Positions 21,401 to 30,549 of a DNA stretch of 64,000 nucleotides are shown here, in pieces. This DNA comes from Betaproteobacteria bacterium. Its GTDB lineage: Bacteria; Pseudomonadota; Gammaproteobacteria; Burkholderiales; Burkholderiaceae_C. Below the pieces are notes generated by a model. It made no database searches. It was not told the origin of the DNA and worked only from the letters and a program-made list of their open reading frames with translations. The translations under genes were made by a program, and so were the position numbers. Numbering within the stretch: the stretch's first letter is position 1; the number at the start of each line of letters is the position of its first letter. The stretch spans positions 496,001 to 560,000 of the forward strand of contig JADJWD010000006.1 in the NCBI GenBank assembly GCA_016716535.1. Reading direction: 5' to 3'.

Positions 21401-24400
21401 GCAGACGAAGAACGTGTACCTGCGCTTCGAGGTGCTCGACGCGCCCGCGGCCAGCGGCGACGTGTTCAACAACGTCGCCCGCATCGCCGCCAACGAGCCC
21501 GACACGCAGGCCGCCAACGACGAGGAAGCCGAGGCGACGACGACCCGCCAGCGCATCGACCTGCGCACGACGAAGACCGCGAGCGTCGCCAACCCATCGA
21601 TCTGGCAGCCGTTCAACTGGGTCGTCACGGTCGTCAACAACGGCCCGGGCCGCTCGCTGCAGACCGACCTCACCGACACGCTGCCGGCCGACGTGCAGGT
21701 GACCGGCGCGGTGAACTGGACGCGCACCGGGCCGGCCGGCAGCGGCACCTGCGGCGTCGCCGGCGTCACCGTCACCTGCGGCCTCGGCGCACTGGACGCC
21801 GGCGGCAGCGCGACGGTGACGATCCCCGTGCGCTTCACGAGTTATCCGGCAGGCGGCACGGCGCTCAACACCGCCAGCGTCGACACCGACCCGGCAAAGA
21901 CCGGCGGCATCGACACACCCGGCGGCAACCACACCGGCACGAGCACGGTGACGGTGAGCCGCGCGTCGATTGCCGGCACGGTGTTCGACGACCGTGATCG
22001 CGCCGGCGCCAACGGCGGCACGCCGCAGGCCGCCGGCGGCGAGCCGCGCCTGGCCGGCGTGACACTGCGCCTGACCGGCACCGACGCCTACGGCAACGCC
22101 ATCGACCGCACGACAACCACCGACGCGAGCGGCAACTACCTCTTCACCGACCTCGCGCCGAGCGACACCGCCGGCTACACCGTCACCGAGACGCAGCCGG
22201 CCGGCTATGCCAACGGCCCGGCCGCGCCGCCGACGAGCGGTGGCAGCGCGCCGAGCCATGGCGGCAGCTACGCCGCGGGCGCCACGCCGACCGCGAACAG
22301 CGGCTTCACCAGCATCGTGCTGCCGGCCGGTGCCGCGGCCGTCAACTACAACTTCCCCGAGGTGCGCGCGCCGTCGCTGTCGGGCTTCGTCTACATCGAT
22401 GTCAACGGCAACGGCGTGCGCAACGCCGGCACCGATGCACCGATCCCCGGCGCGACGGTGCGCCTGCTGAACGCGACGACCGGCGCGCTCGTCGCCACCG
22501 CGACGACCGACGGCACCGGCACCTACAGCTTCACCGGCCTCGACCCCTTCACGCCGTACACGCTGGAAGAACCGCTGCCGACGAGCGTGCCGAACCTCGT
22601 CAACGGCGTCGTCAACCCCGGCCTCGTCAACGGCGTCGCCTGCGTCAGCGGCTGCACGGCGCAGCCGAACACGCCGAGCGCCGGCACCGACCGCATCGCC
22701 GCGATCGACCTCTCCGGCACGAACGACGGCACGTTGTTCAACTTCGGCGAGGTGCAGGTGGCGGCGATCCGCGGCACCGTCTACAGCGACCGCAACGGCA
22801 GCAACACGCGCGACGCCGGCAGCGACGGCGCCCTCGCCGGCGTGACGCTGTCGCTGCACCAGGGCGCCGACTGCACGGCGCCGATGGTGGCGCAGACCCA
22901 AAGCGCCGCCGACGGCAGCTACGCGTTCGCCAGCACGACGGCCGGCCTGACCTACACGGTGTGCGAAGTGCAGCCGGCCGGCTACGGCGACGGCGCGACG
23001 AACCCCGGCACGAACGGCGCAAGCGGCGCGCCGAACCGCATCACGATCACGAACCTGCCGGCCGCCGGTTCGTCGAACAACGACTTCGGCGAGCGCGCCG
23101 GAGCGATCGCCGGCACCGTCTATCTCGACACGAACAACAACGGCGCGGTGAACGGCGGCGAGACGGGCTTGACGGGTGTCGTCATGACGCTCAGCGGCAG
23201 CGACGTGAGCGGCACGCCGATCACGCGCACCACGACGACCGACGCACAAGGCAATTGGCGCTTCGACGATCTGCCGGCCGCCGGCCCCGGTGGCTACACG
23301 GTCACCGAGCAGGCGGCGCAGCCGGTGGCCACCGTCGGCGCGGGCAGTGTGACGACGCTCAACGGCCGCACCACCGCCGGCCCGGGCGGCGGCAACGCCA
23401 CCGCGGTCGGCACGGTGCCGAGCACGATCGCCGCGATCCCGCTCGCCGCCGGCGCCACGTCGGCCAATCACCTCTTCGGCGAACTGCTGCCCGGCTCGAT
23501 CGCCGGCACGGTGTTCGTCGACGTCAACAACGACGGCACGCAGCAGGCGCCGGCCGACACCGCACTCGCCGGCGTCACGCTCGTGCTGACCGGCACCGAC
23601 GACACCGGCGCGGCGGTCACGCGCAGCGTCGTCACCGGCGCCGACGGCCGCTACGTCTTCGACAACCTGCGCCCCGGCACGTACACGGTGACCGAGCCCG
23701 CGCAGCCGAGCGGCACCGGCAACGGCCGCACGACTGCCGGCAGCACCGGCGGCACGGCCACGCCACCCGGCACGGCGCCCAGCGCGATCAGCAGCATCGC
23801 GGTGGCGCCGGGCGCCGCGTCCACCGGCAACAACTTCGGCGAGATCCCCGCCGACGGTGCGCTCGAAGGGCGCGTCTGGCTCGATGTGAACAACAACGGC
23901 GTCATCGACGCGGCCGGCGGTGGCGGTGCGGGCAGCGCGGCCGAAGCCGGCATCGCTGGCATAACCATCGAACTGAGCGGCACCGACGCCGCCGGCACCG
24001 CCGTTTCGCGCACGACGACGACCGACGCCGACGGCCGCTTCGCCTTCACCTCGCTGCCGCCCGGCACGTACACCGTGCGCGAGCCGGCGCAGCCCGCGGG
24101 CACCGTCAACGGCACGACGCGGCCCGGGCAGATCGGCGGCACATCGATGGGCACCGCGACGCCGGTGGCGACGCTGCCGAGCGCCATCGACGCCGTCGTG
24201 CTGGCCGTCGGCCAGACCTCGCGCGACAACCTCTTCGGCGAGATCCCGGCCGCGGCGATCAGCGGCCGCGTCTATGCCGACGACAACGACAACGGCGTCA
24301 TCGACACGGGCGAAACGGGCCTCGGCGGTGTGACGCTCGTGCTGACCGGCACCGACGATCTCGGCCGCGCGGTCAACGTCTCCGTCGTCACCGGCCCCGA

Positions 24401-27056
24401 TGGCAGCTACACCTTCGGCGACCTGCGCCCCGGCACCTACACCGTCACCGAGCCGACACAGCCGCCGGGCACGGTGAACGGCCAGACGCGTGCCGGCAGC
24501 GTCGGCGGCACCGCGAGCCCGCGCACGCAGCCGGCCAGCAGCATCGGCGGCATCGTGCTAGCCGTCGGCACGCAGAGCACCGGCAACCTCTTCGGCGAGC
24601 TGTCGAACTCGCCCGACCTGCGCGTCACGAAGGCGGCGCTGGCCGAGCCGTGGACGGTGACGAAGACCGGCACCTACCGGCTCACCGTGCGCAACGCCGG
24701 CCAGAGCCCGACGGTGGGTGCCTACACCGTGCGCGACCGCCTGCCGGCCGGCCTGATGCTCGCCGCCGTGCCCACCGGCAGCGGCTGGGCCTGCACTGGC
24801 GCGGCGAACGACTCGACCTTCACCTGCACGACGAGCGCACCGCTGGCCGCCGGCGCGACGCTGGCTGCGACGATCGATGCCGTCGTCCACATCGGCGCCG
24901 CCGCGGCGCAAGGCGCCACCGACAACCGCGTGCTCGTCGAAGGCGGCGGCGAGATCGCCGCGCGCGCGCCGAGCGCCGAAGAACGCGCCGCGTTCGACGC
25001 GCCCGGCACCACGGGCAGCGCGCTGCCGGTCTGCACCGCCGCCGTCGAACACAACGCCTGCCGCACGCCAACGCGCGTGCAGCTCGCCGCCGCGGTGAGC
25101 GGCACCGTGTGGCTCGACAACGGCAGCACCGCCGACGTGCTCGACGGCAGCGACCGGCGCTTGGGCGGCTGGACCGTGCAAGTGGTGGACGCCGCCGGCA
25201 ACGTCGTCGCCAGCGCCGTCACCGGCCGCGACGGCAGCTACAGCATCGTCGACCTCGTGCCCGGCGTGCCGTACACGCTGCGCTTCCGCGAGCCGGGCAC
25301 GACCACCGTCTTCGGCTACCCGGTCAACGGCGAGACGGCGCCCGGCTCCTCGGGCGCCACGTGCGACGCGCAAGCGGCGCAGAACGGCCGCGCGAGCTCG
25401 TGCGTCGGCACCGGCGCGAGCCCGTTCCTGAGCGTCGTGCTGGCACCCGGGCAGACGCTCGTGCAGCAAAGCCTGCCCGTGGACCCCAGCGGCGTCGTCT
25501 ACGACTCGGCGCTGCGCCAGCCGGTGCCCGGCGCGACGGTGACGCTGTCACCGAGCAGCACCTGCGTGGGCTGGGACCCGGCGACGCAGATCGTCGCGGC
25601 GACGCTGGGCGGCTATCGAATCAACGGCGCCGCGATCTCGACGACCGTCGGCAGCGACGGCTTTTACCAGTTCCTCTTCGCACCCGGTGCACCGGCGAGC
25701 TGCACCTTCCGCCTCGACGTGGCGCCGCCGGCCGGCTACAGCGCACCGTCGGCAGCGATCCCGCCGGCCGCGGGGCCGCTCGTGCCGCCGGGCGGCGCCG
25801 GCTCGACCTACGCCGTGCAGCCGCAAGCCGGCCCGCCGACCGCGGCCCCGGGGCCGGCGACGGTCTACTACCTCGAGCTGACCGGCGGCTCGGCGGGCGC
25901 CAACATCGTCCACAACCACCTGCCGCTCGACCCGCAGCGCGCGACGGCGGTGACGCTCTTGAAGACCGGCGACCGCGCCGCGGCCGAGGTCGGCGACAGC
26001 GTGCGCTACACGCTGACCGTCGACGCGCCGGCCGGGCCGCGGCCGATCCAGACGACCGTCGTCGACCGGCTGCCCGCCGGCTTCACCTACATCCGCGGCA
26101 CCGCGACGGTGAACGACGTGCGCATCGCCGATCCCGAAGGCGGCGTCGGGCCGACGCTCGCGTTCCAGTTGGGCCCGATGCCTCCGCAAGGCCCGCTCGT
26201 GCTGCGCTACCGCGTGCGCATCGGCGTCGGCGCGGCGCAAGGCGACGGCGTCAACCGCGCGCAGGCGTTCTCGTGCGGCACGCCTACTGGCTGCACCGGC
26301 GCCGGCTTCGCGCCGCAGGCCGGGCACGTCGCCAGCAACACCTCGATCTTCAAGGTGCGCGTGTCGGGCGGCGTCTTCGGCACCGAGGCCTGTGTGCTCG
26401 GCAAGGTCTTCGTCGACTGCAACCACAACCACGTGCAGGACGCCGAGGAGCTGGGCATCCCCGGCGTGCGCTTCGTCATGAGCGACGGCACGACGCTCGT
26501 CAGCGACAGCGAGGGCAAGTACAGCGTCTGCGGCGTCAGCCCGAAGAGCCACGTGCTGAAGGCCGACCCGCTGACGCTGCCGCGCGGCTCGCGCCTCGTG
26601 ACGAGCAGCAACCGCAACCTCGGCGACGCCGGCAGCCTGTGGCTGGACGTGAAGAACGGCGAGCTGCACCGCGCCGACTTCATCGAAGGCAGCTGCAGCA
26701 ACACCGTGCTCGAACAGGTCAAGGCGCGCCGCGCCCAAGGCGAAGTGCGCGCGCCCGAGGCCGAGAAACAAGGCGCGCCGGCGCTGCGCTTCGACAGCAA
26801 GGCGCATGGCAAGGGCACGCTCACGTCGCCGCAGCAAGGCACCGACGGCGCGAACCAGCGCGTGCCGAAGCCCCGTACGGCGTCAGCGCCGGCGACACCC
26901 GCCAGCGGCAGCGGCGGCCCGCGCGACCCGGCCAAGGACGAGACGAACAAGCCGACCCCGGCGCTGCCGATGAACCGCCCGCCGCCGAAGGGGCGCGACA
27001 GCGGCACGGCGCCCGACACGCCCGCCAAGGCGGATGCAGGAGGGTCCGATGGCTGA
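18408..27056 (+). CDS. Giant DUF11 / SdrD-B repeat surface protein
   Basis: An exported protein of 2882 residues. A signal peptide ends near residue 55 (AAMA-ADA). Residues about 56-1183 are eight DUF11-type Ig-like repeats (pattern VTYTLTVSNAGPN...VDTLPP...WSC...VTC). Residues about 1185-2065 contain seven SdrD-B/Cna-B-like repeats beginning with patterns like SIAGTVFVDVNNDG, whose DxNxDG loops may bind calcium, and ending GTYTVTEP. Residues 2066-2680 mix two further DUF11 units with SdrD-B-like units. A final Cys-containing repeat (about 2660-2760, VFVDCNHNHVQDAEE) precedes a Pro/Lys-rich tail with no LPXTG or obvious sorting signal. The 3' end overlaps the ribosome-binding site of the barrel gene. 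It is probably a fibrous adhesin or sheath component anchored through the two following genes; this role is inferred. Confidence 0.9.
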   Translation: MGGSRGPGGCAVRTPARGVAHRGCTLRQTLRRTLRRAAGAAALGLLPLLPLAAMAADAQITSLVDNPDPVVAGAVIEYTARVDNNAADAALNVRLRFTVPAGATFVSATPPPGGACAAQGATVVECTLGTVPALGAAPVDVLLRWRALGPAPATVAASAEVLSDNDVNNGNNTQAQTTTVNSGANLALAKAGAPDPVVGGANVTYTLTVSNAGPNAAGSLRLVDTLPPAASFVSASGGGWSCGHAGGVVTCTRPGPHGVGAAIPAVSVVARVNAASGTITNSATVSPGTTGGVADPDGADNTATADTSVLPGADVRIAQKTVTSAVPAIAGADVTFVIQPRNGGPAAASGLTVTDTLPAGWTYVSASGPGWTCGNAANTVTCTRAALAAGASDDITVVAQAPGNATVGPTGTSFTNTASITATSTDPDPGNNSGSVGINVLPDGADLRLAKSKSPNPVAQGSALTSTITVTNNGPRTATGPLRVVEQLTGETFVSGSGTGWTCSAVGGLVTCNHANTGGLALNAELPALTIVTTATAAGAARNEACTGGSTPGAGTASPPAEGDPNPTNDCATVTSNSTTTRPDLAITKTTSTPTGGDKTVSTSESSVTYTLVVTNASAAGTEPATGITIDDTVPGWVDGRSSITTPISVVASGGATATFSCAVTASTGRVACTQTGGTLTGGQSVTVTIVANRPLLNGTFTNTATVFNTTEGDPNANNNSASDTVTIAPIADVEMTGKSVTPASVRAGEEATYVLSFRNNGPSRAETVTVSDTFTFPGGPPVDTGLTVISVASNKPGSTCNIAAQAQLTPAAPGFTCTIGALESGETRSITLVVRPNWRSGNAARSFGNVARIDTTSVENPAGGDNGNNERTATLAVQPAALDLLVNKTDRVDAVNLDPVPYDPGATFLSYQVAVTNTGPSFASGVTITETMTPPAGRRVRFVCDTATFGGSTCNAAALCTGAGSISGPGTALPAFTCQVPAGDTTTGPAIGTLAVGQTKNVYLRFEVLDAPAASGDVFNNVARIAANEPDTQAANDEEAEATTTRQRIDLRTTKTASVANPSIWQPFNWVVTVVNNGPGRSLQTDLTDTLPADVQVTGAVNWTRTGPAGSGTCGVAGVTVTCGLGALDAGGSATVTIPVRFTSYPAGGTALNTASVDTDPAKTGGIDTPGGNHTGTSTVTVSRASIAGTVFDDRDRAGANGGTPQAAGGEPRLAGVTLRLTGTDAYGNAIDRTTTTDASGNYLFTDLAPSDTAGYTVTETQPAGYANGPAAPPTSGGSAPSHGGSYAAGATPTANSGFTSIVLPAGAAAVNYNFPEVRAPSLSGFVYIDVNGNGVRNAGTDAPIPGATVRLLNATTGALVATATTDGTGTYSFTGLDPFTPYTLEEPLPTSVPNLVNGVVNPGLVNGVACVSGCTAQPNTPSAGTDRIAAIDLSGTNDGTLFNFGEVQVAAIRGTVYSDRNGSNTRDAGSDGALAGVTLSLHQGADCTAPMVAQTQSAADGSYAFASTTAGLTYTVCEVQPAGYGDGATNPGTNGASGAPNRITITNLPAAGSSNNDFGERAGAIAGTVYLDTNNNGAVNGGETGLTGVVMTLSGSDVSGTPITRTTTTDAQGNWRFDDLPAAGPGGYTVTEQAAQPVATVGAGSVTTLNGRTTAGPGGGNATAVGTVPSTIAAIPLAAGATSANHLFGELLPGSIAGTVFVDVNNDGTQQAPADTALAGVTLVLTGTDDTGAAVTRSVVTGADGRYVFDNLRPGTYTVTEPAQPSGTGNGRTTAGSTGGTATPPGTAPSAISSIAVAPGAASTGNNFGEIPADGALEGRVWLDVNNNGVIDAAGGGGAGSAAEAGIAGITIELSGTDAAGTAVSRTTTTDADGRFAFTSLPPGTYTVREPAQPAGTVNGTTRPGQIGGTSMGTATPVATLPSAIDAVVLAVGQTSRDNLFGEIPAAAISGRVYADDNDNGVIDTGETGLGGVTLVLTGTDDLGRAVNVSVVTGPDGSYTFGDLRPGTYTVTEPTQPPGTVNGQTRAGSVGGTASPRTQPASSIGGIVLAVGTQSTGNLFGELSNSPDLRVTKAALAEPWTVTKTGTYRLTVRNAGQSPTVGAYTVRDRLPAGLMLAAVPTGSGWACTGAANDSTFTCTTSAPLAAGATLAATIDAVVHIGAAAAQGATDNRVLVEGGGEIAARAPSAEERAAFDAPGTTGSALPVCTAAVEHNACRTPTRVQLAAAVSGTVWLDNGSTADVLDGSDRRLGGWTVQVVDAAGNVVASAVTGRDGSYSIVDLVPGVPYTLRFREPGTTTVFGYPVNGETAPGSSGATCDAQAAQNGRASSCVGTGASPFLSVVLAPGQTLVQQSLPVDPSGVVYDSALRQPVPGATVTLSPSSTCVGWDPATQIVAATLGGYRINGAAISTTVGSDGFYQFLFAPGAPASCTFRLDVAPPAGYSAPSAAIPPAAGPLVPPGGAGSTYAVQPQAGPPTAAPGPATVYYLELTGGSAGANIVHNHLPLDPQRATAVTLLKTGDRAAAEVGDSVRYTLTVDAPAGPRPIQTTVVDRLPAGFTYIRGTATVNDVRIADPEGGVGPTLAFQLGPMPPQGPLVLRYRVRIGVGAAQGDGVNRAQAFSCGTPTGCTGAGFAPQAGHVASNTSIFKVRVSGGVFGTEACVLGKVFVDCNHNHVQDAEELGIPGVRFVMSDGTTLVSDSEGKYSVCGVSPKSHVLKADPLTLPRGSRLVTSSNRNLGDAGSLWLDVKNGELHRADFIEGSCSNTVLEQVKARRAQGEVRAPEAEKQGAPALRFDSKAHGKGTLTSPQQGTDGANQRVPKPRTASAPATPASGSGGPRDPAKDETNKPTPALPMNRPPPKGRDSGTAPDTPAKADAGGSDG
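27038..27044 (+). promoter_or_regulatory. Ribosome binding site for the beta-barrel gene
   Basis: AGGAGGG four bases before the ATG at 27049. It lies inside the last codons of the giant gene, showing coupled translation and ruling out the earlier in-frame ATG at 27034. Confidence 0.8.
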
Positions 27057-30000
27057 GCGTCGAACCCGCCGGCTTTTCTCCCTCTCCCGCCTGCGGGTGA
27101 GGGCAGGGGTGAGGGCTCTCGGCATGCCAGCACCCTCACCCCGACCCTCTCCCGCAAGCGGGAGAGGGGGCAAGACGTCGTTCGTCCACGGTCTCCTCGC
27201 GTTGGCGCTCGCGGCGCAGGCCCCGCTCGCCGCCGCGCAAACGCGCGCCCCTGCCGGCTCACCGGCCGACGTGCGCTTCACAGACTCGGCAGCCACAGGC
27301 CGCGCCGGCGCCGCCGCGCTGCACCCGCGCACCGCCGCCGACGACACCGCCGCCCCCGCCGTGCACCGCGCGCGTGAAGGCGCCGTCGACTACGCGGCCA
27401 ACGCGGCGGTCGGCCGCATCGTCGTCGAGGTCGAGCGCGACGCCGTGCCGGCCGATGGCCAGAGCGCGGTGAAGATCGTGCTGCGCCTCTTCGACAAGGA
27501 TGGGCGCCCGCTCGCCGGCACCGCGTTCGCGACGCTCGAACACTCCGGCGGCCGCATCCTCCTTCCTGGTGCCCGCACCGACGAATTCGGCCCGCGCCGC
27601 CTCGACGCCGACCGCGTGACGCCCGGCGTGCAGGTGAAGGTCGACCACGGCCGCGCCGAGTTCCACCTGCTGGCGCCGGCCGAAGCGCAGGACGTGCGGC
27701 TGCGCATCACCGCCGGCGCCGAGACGGTGAGCGGCACCGTCTCCTTCGTGCCCGACTTGCGCCCGATGGTCGCCGCCGGCCTGCTCGAAGGCATCGTCAG
27801 CTTCCGCGACAAGGTGGCGCTCGAGCCGGTGCGGCGTGGCGACGCCTTCGAGCAGGAGATCCGCTCCTGGTCGCGCGACTTCAACGGCGGCAAGGCCAAT
27901 GCGGCGGCGCGCGCAGCGTTCTTCCTCAAAGGCACGATCCGCGGCGACCTGCTGCTGACCGCCGCCTACGACAGCGACAAGGAAACGCGCGCGCGCCTCT
28001 TGCGCGACGTGAAGCCCGACGAGCTGTACCCGGTGTACGGCGACGCATCGCTGCGCAGCTTCGACGCGCGCTCGGGCAGCCGGCTGTACGTGCGCGTCGA
28101 CAAGGACAAGAGTTATCTGCTCTTCGGCGACTTCGTCACCGGCGACGGCTTCACGCAGCCGGTATTGCCGGGCGGGCCGGGGTCGGCCGCGAGCCTCGGC
28201 GCCGTCGCGTCGCTGAGGCAGCGCAGCCTCGGCCAGGTGAACCGCAGCGCCACCGGCGTGCGTCTGCACCACGAGGCGGGCGGGCTCGTCGGCAACGTCT
28301 TCGCGTTCCGCGACCGGCTGCGCCAGGTGGTCGAGGAGATCGCGAGCCAGGGCTCGGGCCCCTACGGGCTGCGCAACAACGGCGTGCTCGAAGGCAGCGA
28401 GAAGGTCGAAGTGATCGTGCGCGACCGGCTGCAACCGGCGCGCATCCTGTCGGTGCAGCCGCTGGTGCGCGGCGTCGATTACTCGTTCGAGCCGTTCTCC
28501 GGGCGCATCCTGCTGGCCACCTTCCTGCCCGCGCTCGACGCCGACCTGAACCCGGTGAGCCTGCGCATCACCTACGAGGCGGACCAGGGCGGCGAGGACT
28601 TCTGGGTCGTCGGCGCCGACGGGCAATGGCGGCTCAACGACACGCTCGAACTCGGCGGCTCGCTGCTGACCGACCGCAACCCGCTCGCGCCCTACGACCT
28701 GGCGAGCGGCAACGCGACGCTGCGCCTGGGGCCGCGCACCGCCCTCGTCGTCGAAGGCGCCGAGAGCACGAGCACCGTCAACACGAACCCGGCGAATCAG
28801 ACGACGAACCCGGCGCTCGCCGGCCGCGTCGGCGAAGTGCGCGGCCAGGCCGCGCGCATCGAACTCGCGCATGAGGGCGAGAGCACGGAGGCGCGGCTGT
28901 ACGCCGGGCGCTCTTCGCCGCTCTTCAACAACCCGACGGCGCCGCTGGTCGGTGGCCGGCAGGAGCTGCTGGCCAGCGGCGGGCTGCGCATCACGCCCAC
29001 GATCAAGCTCTACGGCGAAGCGCGGCAAAGCGAAGACCGCACCGCCGGCGGCGGCGAGCGGCAAACGGCCGCTTTAGGCGCGCGCTTCGCATTGAGCGAG
29101 CGAGTGACACTCGACGCGAGCCTGACCCGCGCGCGCGAGACGATCGGCAGCAACGGGAGCCTGAATCTGCTCACCTGGCCCTACGACCAGACGAGCGGCC
29201 TGACCAGCAGCCTCGCCAGTGGCGCCGGCGGCGGCGCCGTCGGCTACGGCCAGCAACTGCTCGACCCGGCGACCGGCCTGCCGGTGATCCGCGACGGCAG
29301 CCTGCCGCCGGCGACCACGTCGCTGGCCGCCGGCACGCGGCTCGCTTCGGACACGCTGCGGCTCGGCCTCGGCTGGCGCGTCAACGACCGCCTCTCGCTC
29401 GGCGGTGAGGTCGAAGGCGATGTCGACGGCGAGCGCCGCCGCCGCGTCGCACTGGGCGCCGACCTGCGCGTTGCCGAGCGCACGCGCCTCTATGGCCGCG
29501 CCGAGCACCAGGACGGCTGGGTGCAACTCGGCGGCGTCAGCGACACCGGCGCCAGCGCCACCGTCTTCAGCGCCGGCATCGACAGCGGCTACATCCGCGA
29601 CACGCAACTCTTCAGCGAGTACCGGCTGCGCGACGCGATCTCCGGCCGCGACTTGCAGCAGGCGAGCGGCGTGCGCAACCTGTGGCACGTGGCCGAAGGC
29701 TGGCGCGTCACGACGGCATTCGAGCACCTGCGCGTGCTGAGCGGGCAGACGACGCCGGTCAGCGCGGCCAGCGTCGGCTTCGACTGGACGTCGCACGAGT
29801 TGTGGCGCGCCAGCGCCCGGCTCGAACACCGCCGCTCGGGCGACCTCGGCAGCACCACCGAGGACGACCGCTTCGCGACGACGCTGGCGCAAGGGATGCT
29901 CGCGCGCAAGCTCGACCGCGACTGGACGCTGCTGGCGCGGCAGTACACGCTGCTCACCGACTACGCCGCGCGCGGCGACGTGCTCCAAAACCGTGTGCAA

Positions 30001-30549
30001 CTCGGCGTCGCCTACCGCGACACCGACACCAACCGCGTCAACGCGCTCGCGAAGGTCGAAGTGAAGGACGAGCGTGACGCGAGCAACGCCGGCAACGCGG
30101 CGATCGGCGCGCTGCGCTCACGCGCGCACATCGTCTCGACACACGCCGACTGGCACCCGGTGCGCCCGTGGTGGCTGACCGGGCGCCTGGCCGCCAAGGT
30201 ACAGCGCGACCGCTTCGAAGGCGGCGTCGACGACCGCTTCAGCGCCGCGCTGGCGGCCGGCCGCGTCGTCTGGGACCTCACCGAGAACTGGGACGTGGGC
30301 GTCCTCGCCGCGACGCAATTCGGCCGCGGCGGCGCGCGTGAACACGCCAGCGGCTTCGAGGTGGGTTACCTGCTCAGGCAGAACCTGTGGCTCTCGGCCG
30401 GCTTCAACTGGAGCGGCTTCCACGGCGACGCCGACCTCGCCGGCTACGAATACACCCGCTCGGGCGTCTACCTGCGGCTGCGCTTCAAGTTCGACGAGAA
30501 CCTGTTCAGCCGCCGCGACCCCGAGGTGAACCGGAGTCTGGATCGATGA
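27049..30549 (+). CDS. Large outer-membrane beta-barrel protein with Big1-like N-terminal domain
   Basis: A 1166-residue protein translated with an 8-nt overlap with the giant repeat gene. Residues about 8-42 are encoded by an interspersed hairpin repeat (27080-27168) and look like foreign sequence. The apparent signal peptide follows at about 43-64 (HGLLALALAAQAPLAAAQ), so either a later start is used or the leader is unusually long. Residues about 120-240 resemble an invasin Big1 Ig-like domain (VEVERDAVPADGQSAVKI). From about 285 to the end, alternating amphipathic strands with Tyr/Arg/Glu fit a large barrel, finishing in a strand ending YLRLRFKFDE. It may export or hold the giant protein at the outer membrane; no TonB box or POTRA domain was seen. 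Confidence 0.82.
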   Translation: MAERRTRRLFSLSRLRVRAGVRALGMPAPSPRPSPASGRGGKTSFVHGLLALALAAQAPLAAAQTRAPAGSPADVRFTDSAATGRAGAAALHPRTAADDTAAPAVHRAREGAVDYAANAAVGRIVVEVERDAVPADGQSAVKIVLRLFDKDGRPLAGTAFATLEHSGGRILLPGARTDEFGPRRLDADRVTPGVQVKVDHGRAEFHLLAPAEAQDVRLRITAGAETVSGTVSFVPDLRPMVAAGLLEGIVSFRDKVALEPVRRGDAFEQEIRSWSRDFNGGKANAAARAAFFLKGTIRGDLLLTAAYDSDKETRARLLRDVKPDELYPVYGDASLRSFDARSGSRLYVRVDKDKSYLLFGDFVTGDGFTQPVLPGGPGSAASLGAVASLRQRSLGQVNRSATGVRLHHEAGGLVGNVFAFRDRLRQVVEEIASQGSGPYGLRNNGVLEGSEKVEVIVRDRLQPARILSVQPLVRGVDYSFEPFSGRILLATFLPALDADLNPVSLRITYEADQGGEDFWVVGADGQWRLNDTLELGGSLLTDRNPLAPYDLASGNATLRLGPRTALVVEGAESTSTVNTNPANQTTNPALAGRVGEVRGQAARIELAHEGESTEARLYAGRSSPLFNNPTAPLVGGRQELLASGGLRITPTIKLYGEARQSEDRTAGGGERQTAALGARFALSERVTLDASLTRARETIGSNGSLNLLTWPYDQTSGLTSSLASGAGGGAVGYGQQLLDPATGLPVIRDGSLPPATTSLAAGTRLASDTLRLGLGWRVNDRLSLGGEVEGDVDGERRRRVALGADLRVAERTRLYGRAEHQDGWVQLGGVSDTGASATVFSAGIDSGYIRDTQLFSEYRLRDAISGRDLQQASGVRNLWHVAEGWRVTTAFEHLRVLSGQTTPVSAASVGFDWTSHELWRASARLEHRRSGDLGSTTEDDRFATTLAQGMLARKLDRDWTLLARQYTLLTDYAARGDVLQNRVQLGVAYRDTDTNRVNALAKVEVKDERDASNAGNAAIGALRSRAHIVSTHADWHPVRPWWLTGRLAAKVQRDRFEGGVDDRFSAALAAGRVVWDLTENWDVGVLAATQFGRGGAREHASGFEVGYLLRQNLWLSAGFNWSGFHGDADLAGYEYTRSGVYLRLRFKFDENLFSRRDPEVNRSLDR
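27080..27168. repeat. Interspersed triple-hairpin element inside a coding region
   Basis: Three stems are visible: CCCTCTCCCGC pairing with GCGGGTGAGGG (27080-27103, one mismatch), GGGGTGAGGG (27106-27115) with CCCTCACCCC (27133-27142), and a perfect 11-bp stem around AA (27145-27168). The last stem is shared with the intergenic copy at 62169-62192. This sequence type is a common dispersed repeat in beta-proteobacteria and normally intergenic. Here it is read in frame as the leader of the barrel protein. Confidence 0.85.

Noticed and set aside
18234..23471. A 1745-codon open frame on the minus strand opposite the giant repeat gene
   Set aside because: It is Arg/Ala/Gly/His-rich with no domain or signal, and follows from the base composition and repeats of the real gene on the plus strand.
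22961..27100. A 1379-codon plus-strand frame overlapping the second half of the giant gene
   Set aside because: Composition is dominated by Arg, His and Gly as in out-of-frame GC-rich sequence; the overlapping frame has clear DUF11/SdrD-B domains.
27080..27168. CRISPR or transposon end
   Set aside because: There are stems but no regular repeat-spacer array, no transposase and no target duplication.
26883..27347. Minus-strand frame containing a LPLAGEGRGEG-like peptide
   Set aside because: This peptide is the well-known translation of the interspersed hairpin repeat and not a gene.
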